NCBI GenBank assembly: GCA_964247295.1
Contig: CAXTTV010000078.1
Location: 1-20,391 of the forward strand
Length of the DNA stretch: 20,391 nucleotides
Direction of reading: 5' to 3'
Source of the DNA: CAXTTV01 sp964247295
GTDB lineage: Bacteria; Chloroflexota; Ktedonobacteria; Ktedonobacterales; Ktedonobacteraceae
Shown: in pieces, positions 6,452-13,893 of the stretch
Position numbering within the stretch: the stretch's first letter is position 1
How the letters are laid out: the number at the start of each line of letters is the position of its first letter
The notes under the pieces: generated by a model
Databases searched by the model: none
Told to the model about the DNA's origin: nothing
What the model saw: the letters and a program-made list of their open reading frames with translations, nothing else
Position numbers and translations under genes: made by a program

Positions 6452-7789
6452 ATGAGCAAAAAATTTTCCTCAAAAAACAGATTAAAGCTTACTGTTATCG
6501 GTAGCTGCACTCTGTTTCTTATTTTGTCGGGCCTGGTCTTTACCATAAACGCCTCTGCAACTCGTGCCAGTGGCTTATCTGTATTGACCGCGCTAACGAC
6601 CTCGCAAGCACAGGATGATCCAGTACAAACACCGGTTCCAACACCGTCTACGCCGGTTCCAACACCATCGCCTACGCCGGTTCCAATACCATCGCCTACG
6701 CCGGTTCCAACAAAGCCACCAGTCCCAACACCAACACAGGCTCCCGCACCCACCGAGGCTCCCGCACCCACCGAGGCTCCCGCGCCTACCGAGGCTGCGG
6801 TTCCTACACCTACGACACCTCCTGTTCCAACCGTCGCGCCCTATACCGCGACTGCGACTGCGACTGCGAAGGGAACGCTTGTGCCAACGACTACACCTAC
6901 GCAGCAGCAGGTGTCGGTTCCACGTATTAAGGAGAACCCACCCACTAACCTTGATCAGATGGAAAGTGGAAGCTTCTCGCTCACACCAATCTTTATGGGG
7001 ATCGGCGGGGCGCTTGTTCTGGCGCTGGGCGTTGGCCTGTTCTGGCTGCGTAAATCTTCGCATATGGAAGAGGCCGTTGTTCCTAGCGGAGCGATCGCCT
7101 GGACTCGTTCTCGGCCAAACAGCTTCCCCGGCAACACCAATCTGCATGGAGCAAATGGTCAGGCGATTACAATGGCGAGCAATCAAGCTCCTGGTTCCGG
7201 CAATCTGAGCTTCGCTCAGAGCGCTCCTGAGGCTGTTACTCCCAATAATTCGATCCCTCAGGGAAGCTTGATTATGGCGCTCTCTTCGTCACAAATGCCA
7301 GAGCATACATCAACTGCTTCATTGGAACAGGCCTCTTTTGAGGAAAGTTCTGAACAAATACAGTTATCTAATCTGCAAGGACCGCCTGCATTTAATGCGC
7401 CATTACCTCAAACGCCTATGATTCAAGCTCCCAGCGCCTTTGAGTTCTCGCCCGATCCATCTCTGGTTTCCGGTCCCTCATACAATAATTCCCCTATATT
7501 AGGGAATCAGCAGCAGGGACCGCAGCATCCAGCGTCCGCGATGAAAGATGACTTTGAGACGATCAGTAGTCAGTCGTCCCTTATCAACAAAACTCCCCAA
7601 CTTGAATTTCAGAAGGGGGCGGGAGCTTTGTCTGGGACAAATGAGCAGGGTGCCCCTGGCTCGACAGATCAAACGGAGGTCCGTCAAAATGTTCCCGCGC
7701 TAAGCTCAAAGATGGGGATCGATCAGATTAAGCGCTATGCCCAGCGCGGTCTGACCATCCCTCCCGGCCCGCAGAGCAACAAAGAGTAG
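6452..7789 (+). CDS. Two-TM Pro/Thr-rich surface stalk protein (445 aa)
   Basis: The ATG at 6452 begins a signal-like segment (basic SSKNRLK, then a hydrophobic stretch, then NASATRA). An upstream TTG at 6407 is in frame but less likely. Residues ~55-165 are low-complexity Pro/Thr/Ala repeats (PTPVPTPSPTPVP, APTEAPAPTEAP), typical of an extended extracellular stalk. A second TM helix (IFMGIGGALVLALGVGLFWL) is followed by RK, giving a cytoplasmic C-terminal region of ~240 residues that is Gln/Ser/Asn/Pro-rich and probably disordered. It ends with a more ordered GIDQIKRYAQRGLTIPPGP. No catalytic domain is recognised. It sits between the two phage blocks with its own promoter and terminator, so it may be host-derived cargo rather than a virion gene. 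Confidence 0.8.
   Translation: MSKKFSSKNRLKLTVIGSCTLFLILSGLVFTINASATRASGLSVLTALTTSQAQDDPVQTPVPTPSTPVPTPSPTPVPIPSPTPVPTKPPVPTPTQAPAPTEAPAPTEAPAPTEAAVPTPTTPPVPTVAPYTATATATAKGTLVPTTTPTQQQVSVPRIKENPPTNLDQMESGSFSLTPIFMGIGGALVLALGVGLFWLRKSSHMEEAVVPSGAIAWTRSRPNSFPGNTNLHGANGQAITMASNQAPGSGNLSFAQSAPEAVTPNNSIPQGSLIMALSSSQMPEHTSTASLEQASFEESSEQIQLSNLQGPPAFNAPLPQTPMIQAPSAFEFSPDPSLVSGPSYNNSPILGNQQQGPQHPASAMKDDFETISSQSSLINKTPQLEFQKGAGALSGTNEQGAPGSTDQTEVRQNVPALSSKMGIDQIKRYAQRGLTIPPGPQSNKE
6632..6712 (+). repeat. Coding tandem repeat, ~24-bp unit
   Basis: Units beginning CCGGTTCCAA run at 6632-6652 (21 bp), 6653-6676 and 6677-6700 (24 bp each), with a partial unit to 6712. They encode PVPTPSPT-type units of the stalk. 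High identity between units suggests recent slippage or copy change. Confidence 0.75.
6740..6793 (+). repeat. Coding tandem repeat, 18-bp unit x3
   Basis: Three units at 6740-6757, 6758-6775 and 6776-6793 encode APAPTE-type hexapeptides. The first two are identical; the third differs at two positions. The length of the stalk may vary between strains through this array. Confidence 0.8.
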
Positions 7790-7801
7790 GCTCGCATATT
7801 C

Positions 7802-7842
7802 ATAGAGAGCTCTTCAAACAATGAAGAGCTCTCTATTTTTTT
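7802..7842 (+). terminator. Strong intrinsic terminator after the stalk protein
   Basis: A perfect 15-bp stem (7802-7816 with 7822-7836) encloses a 5-nt loop (AACAA) and is followed by a run of seven T to 7842. It ends the plus-strand transcript and separates it from the convergent minus-strand portal operon. Confidence 0.9.
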
Positions 7843-8029
7843 AGGGGAGTCGCAACTGGGGACCCGATCCCTTGCGCATGTCCAAGAACAGCGCTCCTAC
7901 CACGCCTCAAGGGCGTTTTCGCTTTTCCCAGCAGAGTCTTCTGGAAACGATTTCCATAGGCTGTAGTGCTCGACAGGGCATGATGTTTCACAAGCAGCTC
8001 GCTTACAATAAGGGGTTAATCCACACCCT

Positions 8030-8314
8030 CTATGAAGACGGGGGATCTTGCAGCCGCTCCAACTCTTGCAATAGCGTCTGCACCACCTGCTGCTCCTTAT
8101 CGGAGCCATCGTTTCGCGCGGATCGCTGATAGAGTTGAAGCAACCGAACCAGGGTCGCGAGATGCCGGCTAATCGCCATCTCGCGCTCACTGGCCTTTAA
8201 CCCTTCTGGCTCACAAATCTGATTGAGGATAAGCAGACGATTTTCTAACAGGTCCAGCCAGCGTTCTAGCCGCTGTGTGCTGTCCTGCTCACTTCGTTGA
8301 ATCTCCATAATCAC
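8030..8314 (-). CDS. Small helical protein, last gene of the portal operon
   Basis: The 94-aa frame starts at GTG (8312-8314) behind GAAAGGG; an ATG two codons on is also possible. The product is almost entirely helical and charged, with a central leucine-rich stretch (RLERWLDLLENRLLILNQI and TLVRLLQLYQRS), and is likely a coiled coil. It follows the 127-aa gene by 14 bp in the same direction. No family was recognised; size and position fit a small scaffold or packaging accessory. Confidence 0.6.
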   Translation of the reverse strand: MIMEIQRSEQDSTQRLERWLDLLENRLLILNQICEPEGLKASEREMAISRHLATLVRLLQLYQRSARNDGSDKEQQVVQTLLQELERLQDPPSS

Positions 8315-8328
8315 CCATCACCCTTTCG

Positions 8329-8712
8329 TTAATGCAGTCGACGCAAAAACACGCGCAGATGACTACCACCTGGCACGATGCCACTCACCAGGACCTCGAT
8401 AATCTCATACTTGGGGGCTGAGGTTACGGCCAGCGCGGTGGCGGTCGGCGTATCGGCGATATAGACGGATCCGGTAAAGTCTGTCCCATGGGGAACTATC
8501 AGCAAGAGATCTATACTCTGCTGCACCGACTCGTTGTGAGCATCAAACATCTGGGAATTCAGAGTGCGCTCAACTCTGGCAATAGCTGGGAATTGTGTAT
8601 ACGTATAGGTGCCTGAAACAAGGGCGACAATCACAAGATTACGTTGACGCCCGGCGAAACTGCGGGTAATCAACTGTTGAATATGCCCGATTTTGCGATT
8701 ATCCAGGGGCAT
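8329..8712 (-). CDS. Phage-module hypothetical protein (127 aa)
   Basis: The ATG at 8712 is chosen because AAAGGAG lies just upstream; the longer open frame to 9042 runs antisense-frame through the portal gene and is unlikely. The protein begins MPLDNRKIGHIQQLITRSF and is predicted alternating beta strands, ending in VPGGSHLRVFLRRLH. It has no TM segment and no cysteine. It starts 31 bp after the portal stop. A neck or head-associated structural role is possible, but I do not recognise the family. Confidence 0.65.
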   Translation of the reverse strand: MPLDNRKIGHIQQLITRSFAGRQRNLVIVALVSGTYTYTQFPAIARVERTLNSQMFDAHNESVQQSIDLLLIVPHGTDFTGSVYIADTPTATALAVTSAPKYEIIEVLVSGIVPGGSHLRVFLRRLH

Positions 8713-8743
8713 GGCCCTCTCCTTTCTACCGCTTTGATGGTGT

Positions 8744-10114
8744 TCACTGCCCCTGCACCTTCTCGATTCCCCGTTGCTCTTCGTGCAGGTCCACCTCTTC
8801 ACCCGCGAACTGGAAAAGCAAGCGCATCGCGGTCTCGTCACTGACCCAGCCCTGAGCCTTCGCGGTTGCCAGGGCTGTGACCAGCAACTGGGTGGAGTTT
8901 GCCAGTACCTGATGATCCTGACTATCCAGTTCGGGAAAAAGGATCTCATACTGCGTCTCAACGGTTTGCGCCAGCCGACCTGCGGCCCGCGCCTCTTGAA
9001 TAACCCGATTGAGAATGCCGCGCAGCATGGCGCGCAACACATACTGACGCCTCTGAAACTTCAGAAATGTCGGCAGGCCCATCTCGGTGGCTGTCGCTCG
9101 GTTCCCATGCTGCCCATCACTTAGAAAATGTTCGGGGATCTGAGCTCCAACCGCGACCATAAGCTTGATGGCCCGACCATCCTCGGCGGCCTCGTTTGAG
9201 TTGATTTCCGGTTTGACGGCGGTCCACTGCTCCGACTCATTATGGATAATCACCGAGCCGGGCTCCGGCGGATAGCTGTACTCCATCTTTTTGCGCTCAA
9301 TCGACTTGCGATCAGCTCCCGAAAGCTGAACATCCCAGAGAAAACTCCCTTTGTATTTGTTGATCCGCACACGATCGGTCAGCCAATCTTTGTAGCGCCG
9401 CAACCAGGGAAGCAGTGTCGCCAGATCGCTTTTGCCCCGCTTGGCATTGGAGACCTTGTTGACACAAAACTGAAGCATCTCGCTCCCAGCATTGAACCAT
9501 TCCCCTTCCTGGCCCAAAGACGGCGGCATGAATGAGTGGGGCAGTGTAACGCCATTGCCAATGGGACGGCGATGAAAGCGGCGCACGGTCTCAATATCAT
9601 CGGGATCGGTCTCGATCTCGTCTATAATTGAGGGATCAACCTGCCGGATCTTGACCCGGCCATCATAAGGGTTGACGAAAAAGCGGATAAATTGCTCGCC
9701 ATACAAAGCCAGCTCGGTGCAAAGCGAGTAGATGCGCGTCTCCATGTGATTATCCGGATCATGCCAGAAATCGTCGAGGACGCGCTGCACCTCTGAATGC
9801 GATGCTGAGACCGTGACACCACGCCCCAGGACAAAGCTGGTGGTAATCTCAATGATCGCAAAGGCCAGGGGATTGGCGTTGTAAGCTTCATAGCACTGAT
9901 TGTGCATCTCCAGGTAGGTTGAGGGGATCACATCTTTGCCTGAAGGGCTATCGGAAAGGCGACGCCAGAAGTAATCTTCTTCACCACCCGAAACCTGATG
10001 GCCCCAATAGACATCTTCTTGAGTGGGATTGATCTGCTCCTGAATCTGTTGCTGACTATCAATCAAGGCGGTGGGCGCGGCAAAGGGCCAACGCAAGAAA
10101 TGGGGAAAGGGCAT
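8744..10114 (-). CDS. Phage portal protein (456 aa)
   Basis: The protein has the usual portal layout and length. After a variable N-terminus comes a helical region with AYNANPLAFAIIEITTSFVL. A clip/stem region follows (LALYGEQFIRFFVNPYDGRV, then VDPSIIDEIETDPDD). Next come YKDWLTDRVRINKYKGSFLW and a crown-like C-terminal helical part with HGNRATATEMGLPTF and FQRRQYVLRAML. Portals form the dodecameric ring through which DNA enters the capsid. AGGAG lies 7 nt before the ATG at 10114. It heads a minus-strand operon with its own promoter, separated from and opposite to the capsid genes, whereas a portal normally lies just upstream of the protease gene. No large terminase is found on either side. 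Confidence 0.88.
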   Translation of the reverse strand: MPFPHFLRWPFAAPTALIDSQQQIQEQINPTQEDVYWGHQVSGGEEDYFWRRLSDSPSGKDVIPSTYLEMHNQCYEAYNANPLAFAIIEITTSFVLGRGVTVSASHSEVQRVLDDFWHDPDNHMETRIYSLCTELALYGEQFIRFFVNPYDGRVKIRQVDPSIIDEIETDPDDIETVRRFHRRPIGNGVTLPHSFMPPSLGQEGEWFNAGSEMLQFCVNKVSNAKRGKSDLATLLPWLRRYKDWLTDRVRINKYKGSFLWDVQLSGADRKSIERKKMEYSYPPEPGSVIIHNESEQWTAVKPEINSNEAAEDGRAIKLMVAVGAQIPEHFLSDGQHGNRATATEMGLPTFLKFQRRQYVLRAMLRGILNRVIQEARAAGRLAQTVETQYEILFPELDSQDHQVLANSTQLLVTALATAKAQGWVSDETAMRLLFQFAGEEVDLHEEQRGIEKVQGQ

Positions 10115-10190
10115 GGGGAAACTCCTGAGGGGTTGAGATCTGTGGAATCAAACAGGGGAAAGAGCAGACATAGTCGCCTGCCTACTGCTA

Positions 10191-10219
10191 AGTATACTGA
10201 TGAGCTATCAGCTTGTCAA
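10191..10219 (-). promoter_or_regulatory. Near-consensus sigma70 promoter of the portal operon
   Basis: On the minus strand TTGACA (10219-10214) and TATACT (10196-10191) are separated by exactly 17 bp. The leader to the portal start would be about 70 nt. It lies back-to-back with a plus-strand promoter whose -35 begins 21 bp away. Confidence 0.75.
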
Positions 10220-10240
10220 GCCAAAAGAGAAGCGCGCCTA

Positions 10241-10269
10241 TTGACTTTTCAGCGTTTACTAGCTATCTT
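10241..10269 (+). promoter_or_regulatory. Promoter of the DUF3311-symporter operon
   Basis: TTGACT (10241-10246) and TATCTT (10264-10269) are 17 bp apart. The transcript would have a leader of about 135 nt before the start at 10410. No riboswitch was recognised in that leader. The rest of the 295-bp gap between the portal and DUF3311 genes holds no gene. Confidence 0.55.
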
Positions 10270-10409
10270 TTCTACAAAGCCTGAGTCTTCATTTTTCGCT
10301 TTTTTCATTTCTTGATACGGAGAATTCAGGTCTTTTGCGCCCACACATTCTTTGTCCCTGTAGTCGGTCGATTTTTGCCATACCTGTTACGCACAAAGGA
10401 GTCAGTGCC

Positions 10410-10607
10410 ATGGTAGATCCAAAAAACAGGAACCGATCCTGGCTGATGCTGCTCTTTATTATCCCCTTTATTGCCCTGCTATACCCACCATTCTACAATT
10501 TCCGGGACCCGACTCTGTTTGGCTTCCCGTTCTTTTACTGGTTCCAGCTTCTCTGGATCATCATTACCGCTGCGATTACGCTCTCGGTCTACCTGCTAAA
10601 AGTTTGA
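10410..10607 (+). CDS. DUF3311 family small membrane protein (65 aa)
   Basis: The ATG at 10410 follows AAAGGAG at 10396-10402. Two TM helices are evident (WLMLLFIIPFIALLYP and FYWFQLLWIIITAAIT) separated by the family signature RDPTLFGFPFFYWFQL. DUF3311 proteins are known to sit next to SSS-family symporters and may be a small subunit of them. The neighbour 67 bp downstream is such a symporter, which supports the call. The function itself is unproven. Confidence 0.85.
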   Translation: MVDPKNRNRSWLMLLFIIPFIALLYPPFYNFRDPTLFGFPFFYWFQLLWIIITAAITLSVYLLKV

Positions 10608-10674
10608 TAGTTTCTCACTATCCAACTTGCTCATGTCTTTGCGCTCACGGAGCTAAAGAAAGGACATACCTTCG

Positions 10675-12210
10675 ATGATTAAATGGGAAGCGTTGATTGT
10701 CTTTATTTTTTTCTTCCTGCTAGTAACGGTGCTCGGCTTTGTAGCGGCCCGCTGGCGTAAGGGTGACCTGACGCAGATCCAGGAATGGGGTCTGGGTGGT
10801 CGCCGCTTTGGTACCGTGGTTACATGGTTTTTGCTGGGCGGAGATCTCTATACGGCTTATACGTTTATCGCGGTCCCCGGTCAGCTTTTCGCGATCGGCG
10901 CTCAGGGATTTTTCGCCGTGCCCTATACAGTGCTCGTCTACCCTCTGGTCTATCTGATCATGCCTAAGTTCTGGACGGTAGCGCACAAACGCGGATATAT
11001 CACACCGGCTGATTTTGTGCGTGAGCGCTTTGGAAGTAGTACGCTGGCCCTACTAATCGCCCTCACAGGCATTGTGGCGACGATGCCTTACATCGCGCTC
11101 CAGATGTATGGCATCGAAGTTAGCATCGCTCAGATGGGGGTGCCGATCGAACTTTCGCTGCTCATCGCGTTTGTGATCCTGGCGGCCTATACATATAGTA
11201 GCGGCCTCCGGGCTCCGGCGATGATCGCGATTGTTAAGGACGTTATGATTTTTATTGTGCTGTTCGCGGCGATTATTATTATTCCGGCGCAGCTTGGTGG
11301 CTGGGATCACATCTTTGGAGCGGCTCAAGCCAAGGCGGCGAAGGTCCCCACTTTCCACGATGTGCTCAGTCCGGCGCAGATCCCGGCCTACGCGACGCTG
11401 GCCTTCGGCTCGGCTCTGGCGCTGTTCCTGTATCCCCATTCGCTGACCGGGGTATTGAGTAGTAGCAATCGCAATGTGGTAAAGCGCAACGCGGCGATCC
11501 TACCAATCTATTCGCTGATGCTGGGCCTGCTGGCACTGCTGGGCTATATGGCACTCGCGGCAAAGGTGACGCTCCCGGCAGCCTATAAGGCGAACGCGGC
11601 GGTCCCAGCGTTGATCTCGGCAAGCTTCCCCGGCTGGTTCGCGGGCTTTGCCTTCGCGGCGATCGCGATTGGCGCTCTGGTTCCTGCGGCAGTTATGTCA
11701 ATCGCGGCGGCGAACCTGTTTACACGCAACATCTATAAAGAGTATATTCGGCGCGATGCCTCGGCCCGCCAGGAATCGACGGTGGCGAAGATTACCTCGC
11801 TGGTGGTCAAGGTTGGAGCGCTGGCGGTGATTCTGCTGGTCCCTTCAACCAATGTGATTAACTTCCAATTGTTGGGAGGCATTATTATTCTTCAGACGCT
11901 CCCGGCGATTTTCCTCGGGCTTTATACCCGCTGGTTCCATAGCATGGCTTTAATTGCCGGTCTGGTTCTTGGCCTGATCTCGGGGATCGCGATGTTTATA
12001 GCGGCGAATAGTACCTCGCTCTTTAAGTTCTCGTTCGGAAGCTTTAGTGTGCAGATCTATTCGGCGATCGCGGCGCTGATTGTCAATCTGGTGGTGAGTG
12101 TCGTGGTGACGCTGGCGCTGCGCGCGGCCCATGTGGTTGATGGTGTGGATGCTACCGTCCCAACCGATTATGAGCTTAGTGATGCGACAATTGCCCCCGT
12201 GATCGACTAA
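10675..12210 (+). CDS. Sodium:solute symporter, SSS family (MctP-like)
   Basis: A 511-aa polytopic membrane protein with about 13 predicted TM helices, the usual size for the SSS family. The first cytoplasmic loop carries EWGLGGRRFG and the next helix FLLGGDLYTAYTFIAVPGQ, a pattern seen in monocarboxylate permease MctP and relatives. Later conserved parts include YITPADFVRERFG, LFLYPHSLTGVLSS and AIGALVPAAVMSIAAANLFT. It would import a small organic acid or similar solute with Na+ or H+; substrate is not determinable here. AAAGGA precedes the ATG. It forms an operon with the DUF3311 gene and ends at a strong hairpin. Confidence 0.88.
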   Translation: MIKWEALIVFIFFFLLVTVLGFVAARWRKGDLTQIQEWGLGGRRFGTVVTWFLLGGDLYTAYTFIAVPGQLFAIGAQGFFAVPYTVLVYPLVYLIMPKFWTVAHKRGYITPADFVRERFGSSTLALLIALTGIVATMPYIALQMYGIEVSIAQMGVPIELSLLIAFVILAAYTYSSGLRAPAMIAIVKDVMIFIVLFAAIIIIPAQLGGWDHIFGAAQAKAAKVPTFHDVLSPAQIPAYATLAFGSALALFLYPHSLTGVLSSSNRNVVKRNAAILPIYSLMLGLLALLGYMALAAKVTLPAAYKANAAVPALISASFPGWFAGFAFAAIAIGALVPAAVMSIAAANLFTRNIYKEYIRRDASARQESTVAKITSLVVKVGALAVILLVPSTNVINFQLLGGIIILQTLPAIFLGLYTRWFHSMALIAGLVLGLISGIAMFIAANSTSLFKFSFGSFSVQIYSAIAALIVNLVVSVVVTLALRAAHVVDGVDATVPTDYELSDATIAPVID

Positions 12211-12218
12211 GACGCTTC

Positions 12219-12275
12219 ACAACAATAAAAGGCTGCGGGCTATCTTCCTGATAGCCCGCAGCCTTTTATTGTTGT
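12219..12275. terminator. Bidirectional-type terminator between convergent genes
   Basis: A perfect 26-bp inverted repeat (12219-12244 with 12250-12275) surrounds a 5-nt loop. The central core is GC-rich (GGCTGCGGGCTATC) and the outer arms are A/T-rich, giving a T-rich 3' side on both strands. It serves the symporter on the plus strand and probably the cysteine-cluster gene on the minus strand. Confidence 0.88.
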
Positions 12276-12344
12276 TATTTGATGTTCGACAAAGAGCATT
12301 TTGACGCAAAAGCTACGTATATTTACTACACTGAGGCGTTTTTT

Positions 12345-12605
12345 TTAGCGGGAAGGATCGGTAACACGCTCTAAGAAGATCAGGTTGGTCAGCGCCTCGT
12401 GAAAGGTGTTACCGCACATCTCTTCGGAGGGCTGTAAACGCTGACAGACGGCGGGCCGCTCGGGTCGCCCAAACAGAGCACAGCGGTTCTCAGGCGTCAG
12501 GTGCGGACAGCGGACACCGGCTGGCTTCCCAGCAGGCATACCGGGCAACGGCGAGGAGATCGATGGGGCGATACAACAGGCTCCACAACCAGCGCGACAT
12601 TCCAT
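12345..12605 (-). CDS. yeiW: YeiW-like (UPF0153/YkgJ-type) cysteine-cluster protein
   Basis: An 86-aa protein beginning MECRAGCGACCIAPSISSP, with Cys3, 7, 10, 11 and later Cys33, 42, 54 and 64. This layout and the phrases PGMPAGKPAGVRC and RPAVCQRLQPSEEMCG match E. coli YeiW-type proteins of about 84 residues. The cysteines likely bind Fe-S or zinc; the cellular role is unknown. It converges on the symporter operon. The gene symbol is by resemblance. Confidence 0.82.
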   Translation of the reverse strand: MECRAGCGACCIAPSISSPLPGMPAGKPAGVRCPHLTPENRCALFGRPERPAVCQRLQPSEEMCGNTFHEALTNLIFLERVTDPSR

Positions 12606-12736
12606 AATGCTGACTTTCTTCTTTCTTGTTATTTCTACTACAATTCTTGCGTTTATTACAAGATAATCCTTGTTTCTAAATTGGGACTACATGCGTTTTA
12701 TCAGTAAAGGATGTTCAAAACGGTTCTGGAGAGGTC

Positions 12737-13240
12737 ATGTACGAAGACGATTTTTCTGAAGATGAACCCTATAATGAGAATGGCAGCGATGAACTGCTCT
12801 CTTCCGACGAGCTTCGCCTGCCTGAGGGGGCGAATATTCTGGTCCGCCTCCATGCGGCTCGCGCCTGGCTGACGCGTCGGCAGCGCGAAACGACGCTGGA
12901 TATCGGGACAGCGGCCTTGCACTTACAAGAACTTCAAACTACCGATACAGGGCATCTGCGCCGCCGCGAGCGCGAGGCTCAGGCCCAAAAAGTTGAACAG
13001 GCTCAACACGAGTTTGAGAGACATCAACAGCGCCTGGGAGCCTATGAGGAAGCCCAATCCCTGCTTGAAGAGTGCATCGATCATGTGAATGGTGATCGCG
13101 TGCTGGTCGAATACTACCTTCAACTTGAGGGCCTGATCCACACCCGGCAGGAGGAGAAGATGACCACGTCCGCCTGGCTTGAGGCCACTGTGGACGTTCT
13201 ACAACGCATTGAACACGTCAGCGCCTCCTCAGAAGAGTAG
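12737..13240 (+). CDS. Hypothetical coiled-coil protein (167 aa)
   Basis: GGAGAGG sits directly before ATG 12737. The first ~30 residues are acidic (DDFSEDEPYNENGSDELL). The middle is a long charged helix rich in Arg, Glu and Gln (RRREREAQAQKVEQAQHEFE), predicted coiled coil. The C-terminal part is helical and acidic. No TM segment, enzyme motif or known family is recognised. It ends 7 bp before the convergent stop of the next gene. Confidence 0.7.
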   Translation: MYEDDFSEDEPYNENGSDELLSSDELRLPEGANILVRLHAARAWLTRRQRETTLDIGTAALHLQELQTTDTGHLRRREREAQAQKVEQAQHEFERHQQRLGAYEEAQSLLEECIDHVNGDRVLVEYYLQLEGLIHTRQEEKMTTSAWLEATVDVLQRIEHVSASSEE

Positions 13241-13247
13241 CAAGGCT

Positions 13248-13814
13248 CTACTTGAACGGAAGCGTCTCCCCTTCCAGCTTTAATCTGAGCGTTGTAAGAT
13301 CAGCTTTTCCATTACTGGGAAAATCGAGATAGCCGGTTTCGCTGCTCTTAGGCAAGACCAGGGGTGAAAGCGTTCCAAACACTGGTTGAACACTTTTCCC
13401 ATCCGCAGTCTGGAGACGCGAAATACTGGGAAAGTCGATCCCCTCGGGGTTCTGGCTCTGGGAGTTCGTTTGAAGGTAGACGCGGATCACATACGGAGAT
13501 TTTATCCGTTTGTCATCTGAATAGCCTCTGGCCTGCTCTACTCGGGTGACCGAAAGTTTCACATTATGATAATTCATACTCTGCTTCGGGTCCAGTGAGC
13601 TCATCAGATTATTGGCGCTAGCGGTCGGTGTTACAAGATCGTTAGTAACACCCAGGCCGTTCGCTCCTTGAGTGGGTAAATTTTTATAGTAGGCGATAAA
13701 GAAGCCCAGGAAACCAAAAGTCATCAATAATACCAGGATCAGGGCCGGCAGGTTGTCGCGTAACGTTGGCTTGCCCTGGTGCGTTGTTTCGTCCATTAAA
13801 TGTATCCCATCCAT
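13248..13814 (-). CDS. Membrane-anchored hypothetical protein (up to 188 aa)
   Basis: A short cytoplasmic N-terminus is followed by one TM helix (LPALILVLLMTFGFLGFFIA) and an extracellular beta-rich domain of about 130 residues. That domain has features of DUF4352-like immunoglobulin folds (NYHNVKLSVTRVEQARGY, IRVYLQTNSQSQNPEGIDFP, GYLDFP). No cysteine pair is seen. Two starts are possible (13814 and 13796); neither has a strong ribosome binding site, so the start is uncertain. It lies 79 bp downstream of the DUF1501 gene in the same direction. Confidence 0.7.
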   Translation of the reverse strand: MDGIHLMDETTHQGKPTLRDNLPALILVLLMTFGFLGFFIAYYKNLPTQGANGLGVTNDLVTPTASANNLMSSLDPKQSMNYHNVKLSVTRVEQARGYSDDKRIKSPYVIRVYLQTNSQSQNPEGIDFPSISRLQTADGKSVQPVFGTLSPLVLPKSSETGYLDFPSNGKADLTTLRLKLEGETLPFK

Positions 13815-13893
13815 CCAGGCTGTGTTAGCTACAGGTAACTCTCACCTATTATAGCAAAATCCGTTAGCCCTGGGGATGGGATACACCCTCTGG

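Larger units (their letters stand above)
1..10219. mobile_element. Phage-type particle module (partial or rearranged prophage, or domesticated/GTA-like cluster)
   Basis: This stretch holds a prohead protease-capsid fusion, head-tail connector, tail-type protein and portal protein, plus small genes without cellular relatives that I recognise. The capsid block is on the plus strand and the portal block is on the minus strand, converging at about 7.8-8.0 kb. No terminase, tape measure, integrase, repressor or lysis gene is visible. The right edge abuts a host transporter operon. The left limit is not visible, so missing genes could lie beyond the window edge. No att-like direct repeat was recognised. 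The assignment as phage-derived is firm; whether it is defective, satellite-like or domesticated is inference. Confidence 0.8.

Noticed and set aside
6632..6793. Short regularly repeated units resembling a CRISPR-like array
   Set aside because: Units are contiguous, without unique spacers, and are in frame within a Pro/Thr-rich coding region.
6593..7208. Long plus- and minus-strand frames rich in Arg/His or Trp/Arg/Cys across the stalk gene
   Set aside because: They are out-of-frame readings of the low-complexity repeat DNA and have no initiation signal.
7872..8129. Plus-strand 85-aa open frame
   Set aside because: It lacks a ribosome binding site, its last third is antisense to the better supported minus-strand 94-aa gene, and its Cys/Ser-rich tail looks like an antisense translation.
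8713..9042. Upstream extension of the 127-aa minus-strand gene
   Set aside because: The extension overlaps the portal gene in another frame and a strong ribosome binding site supports the start at 8712.
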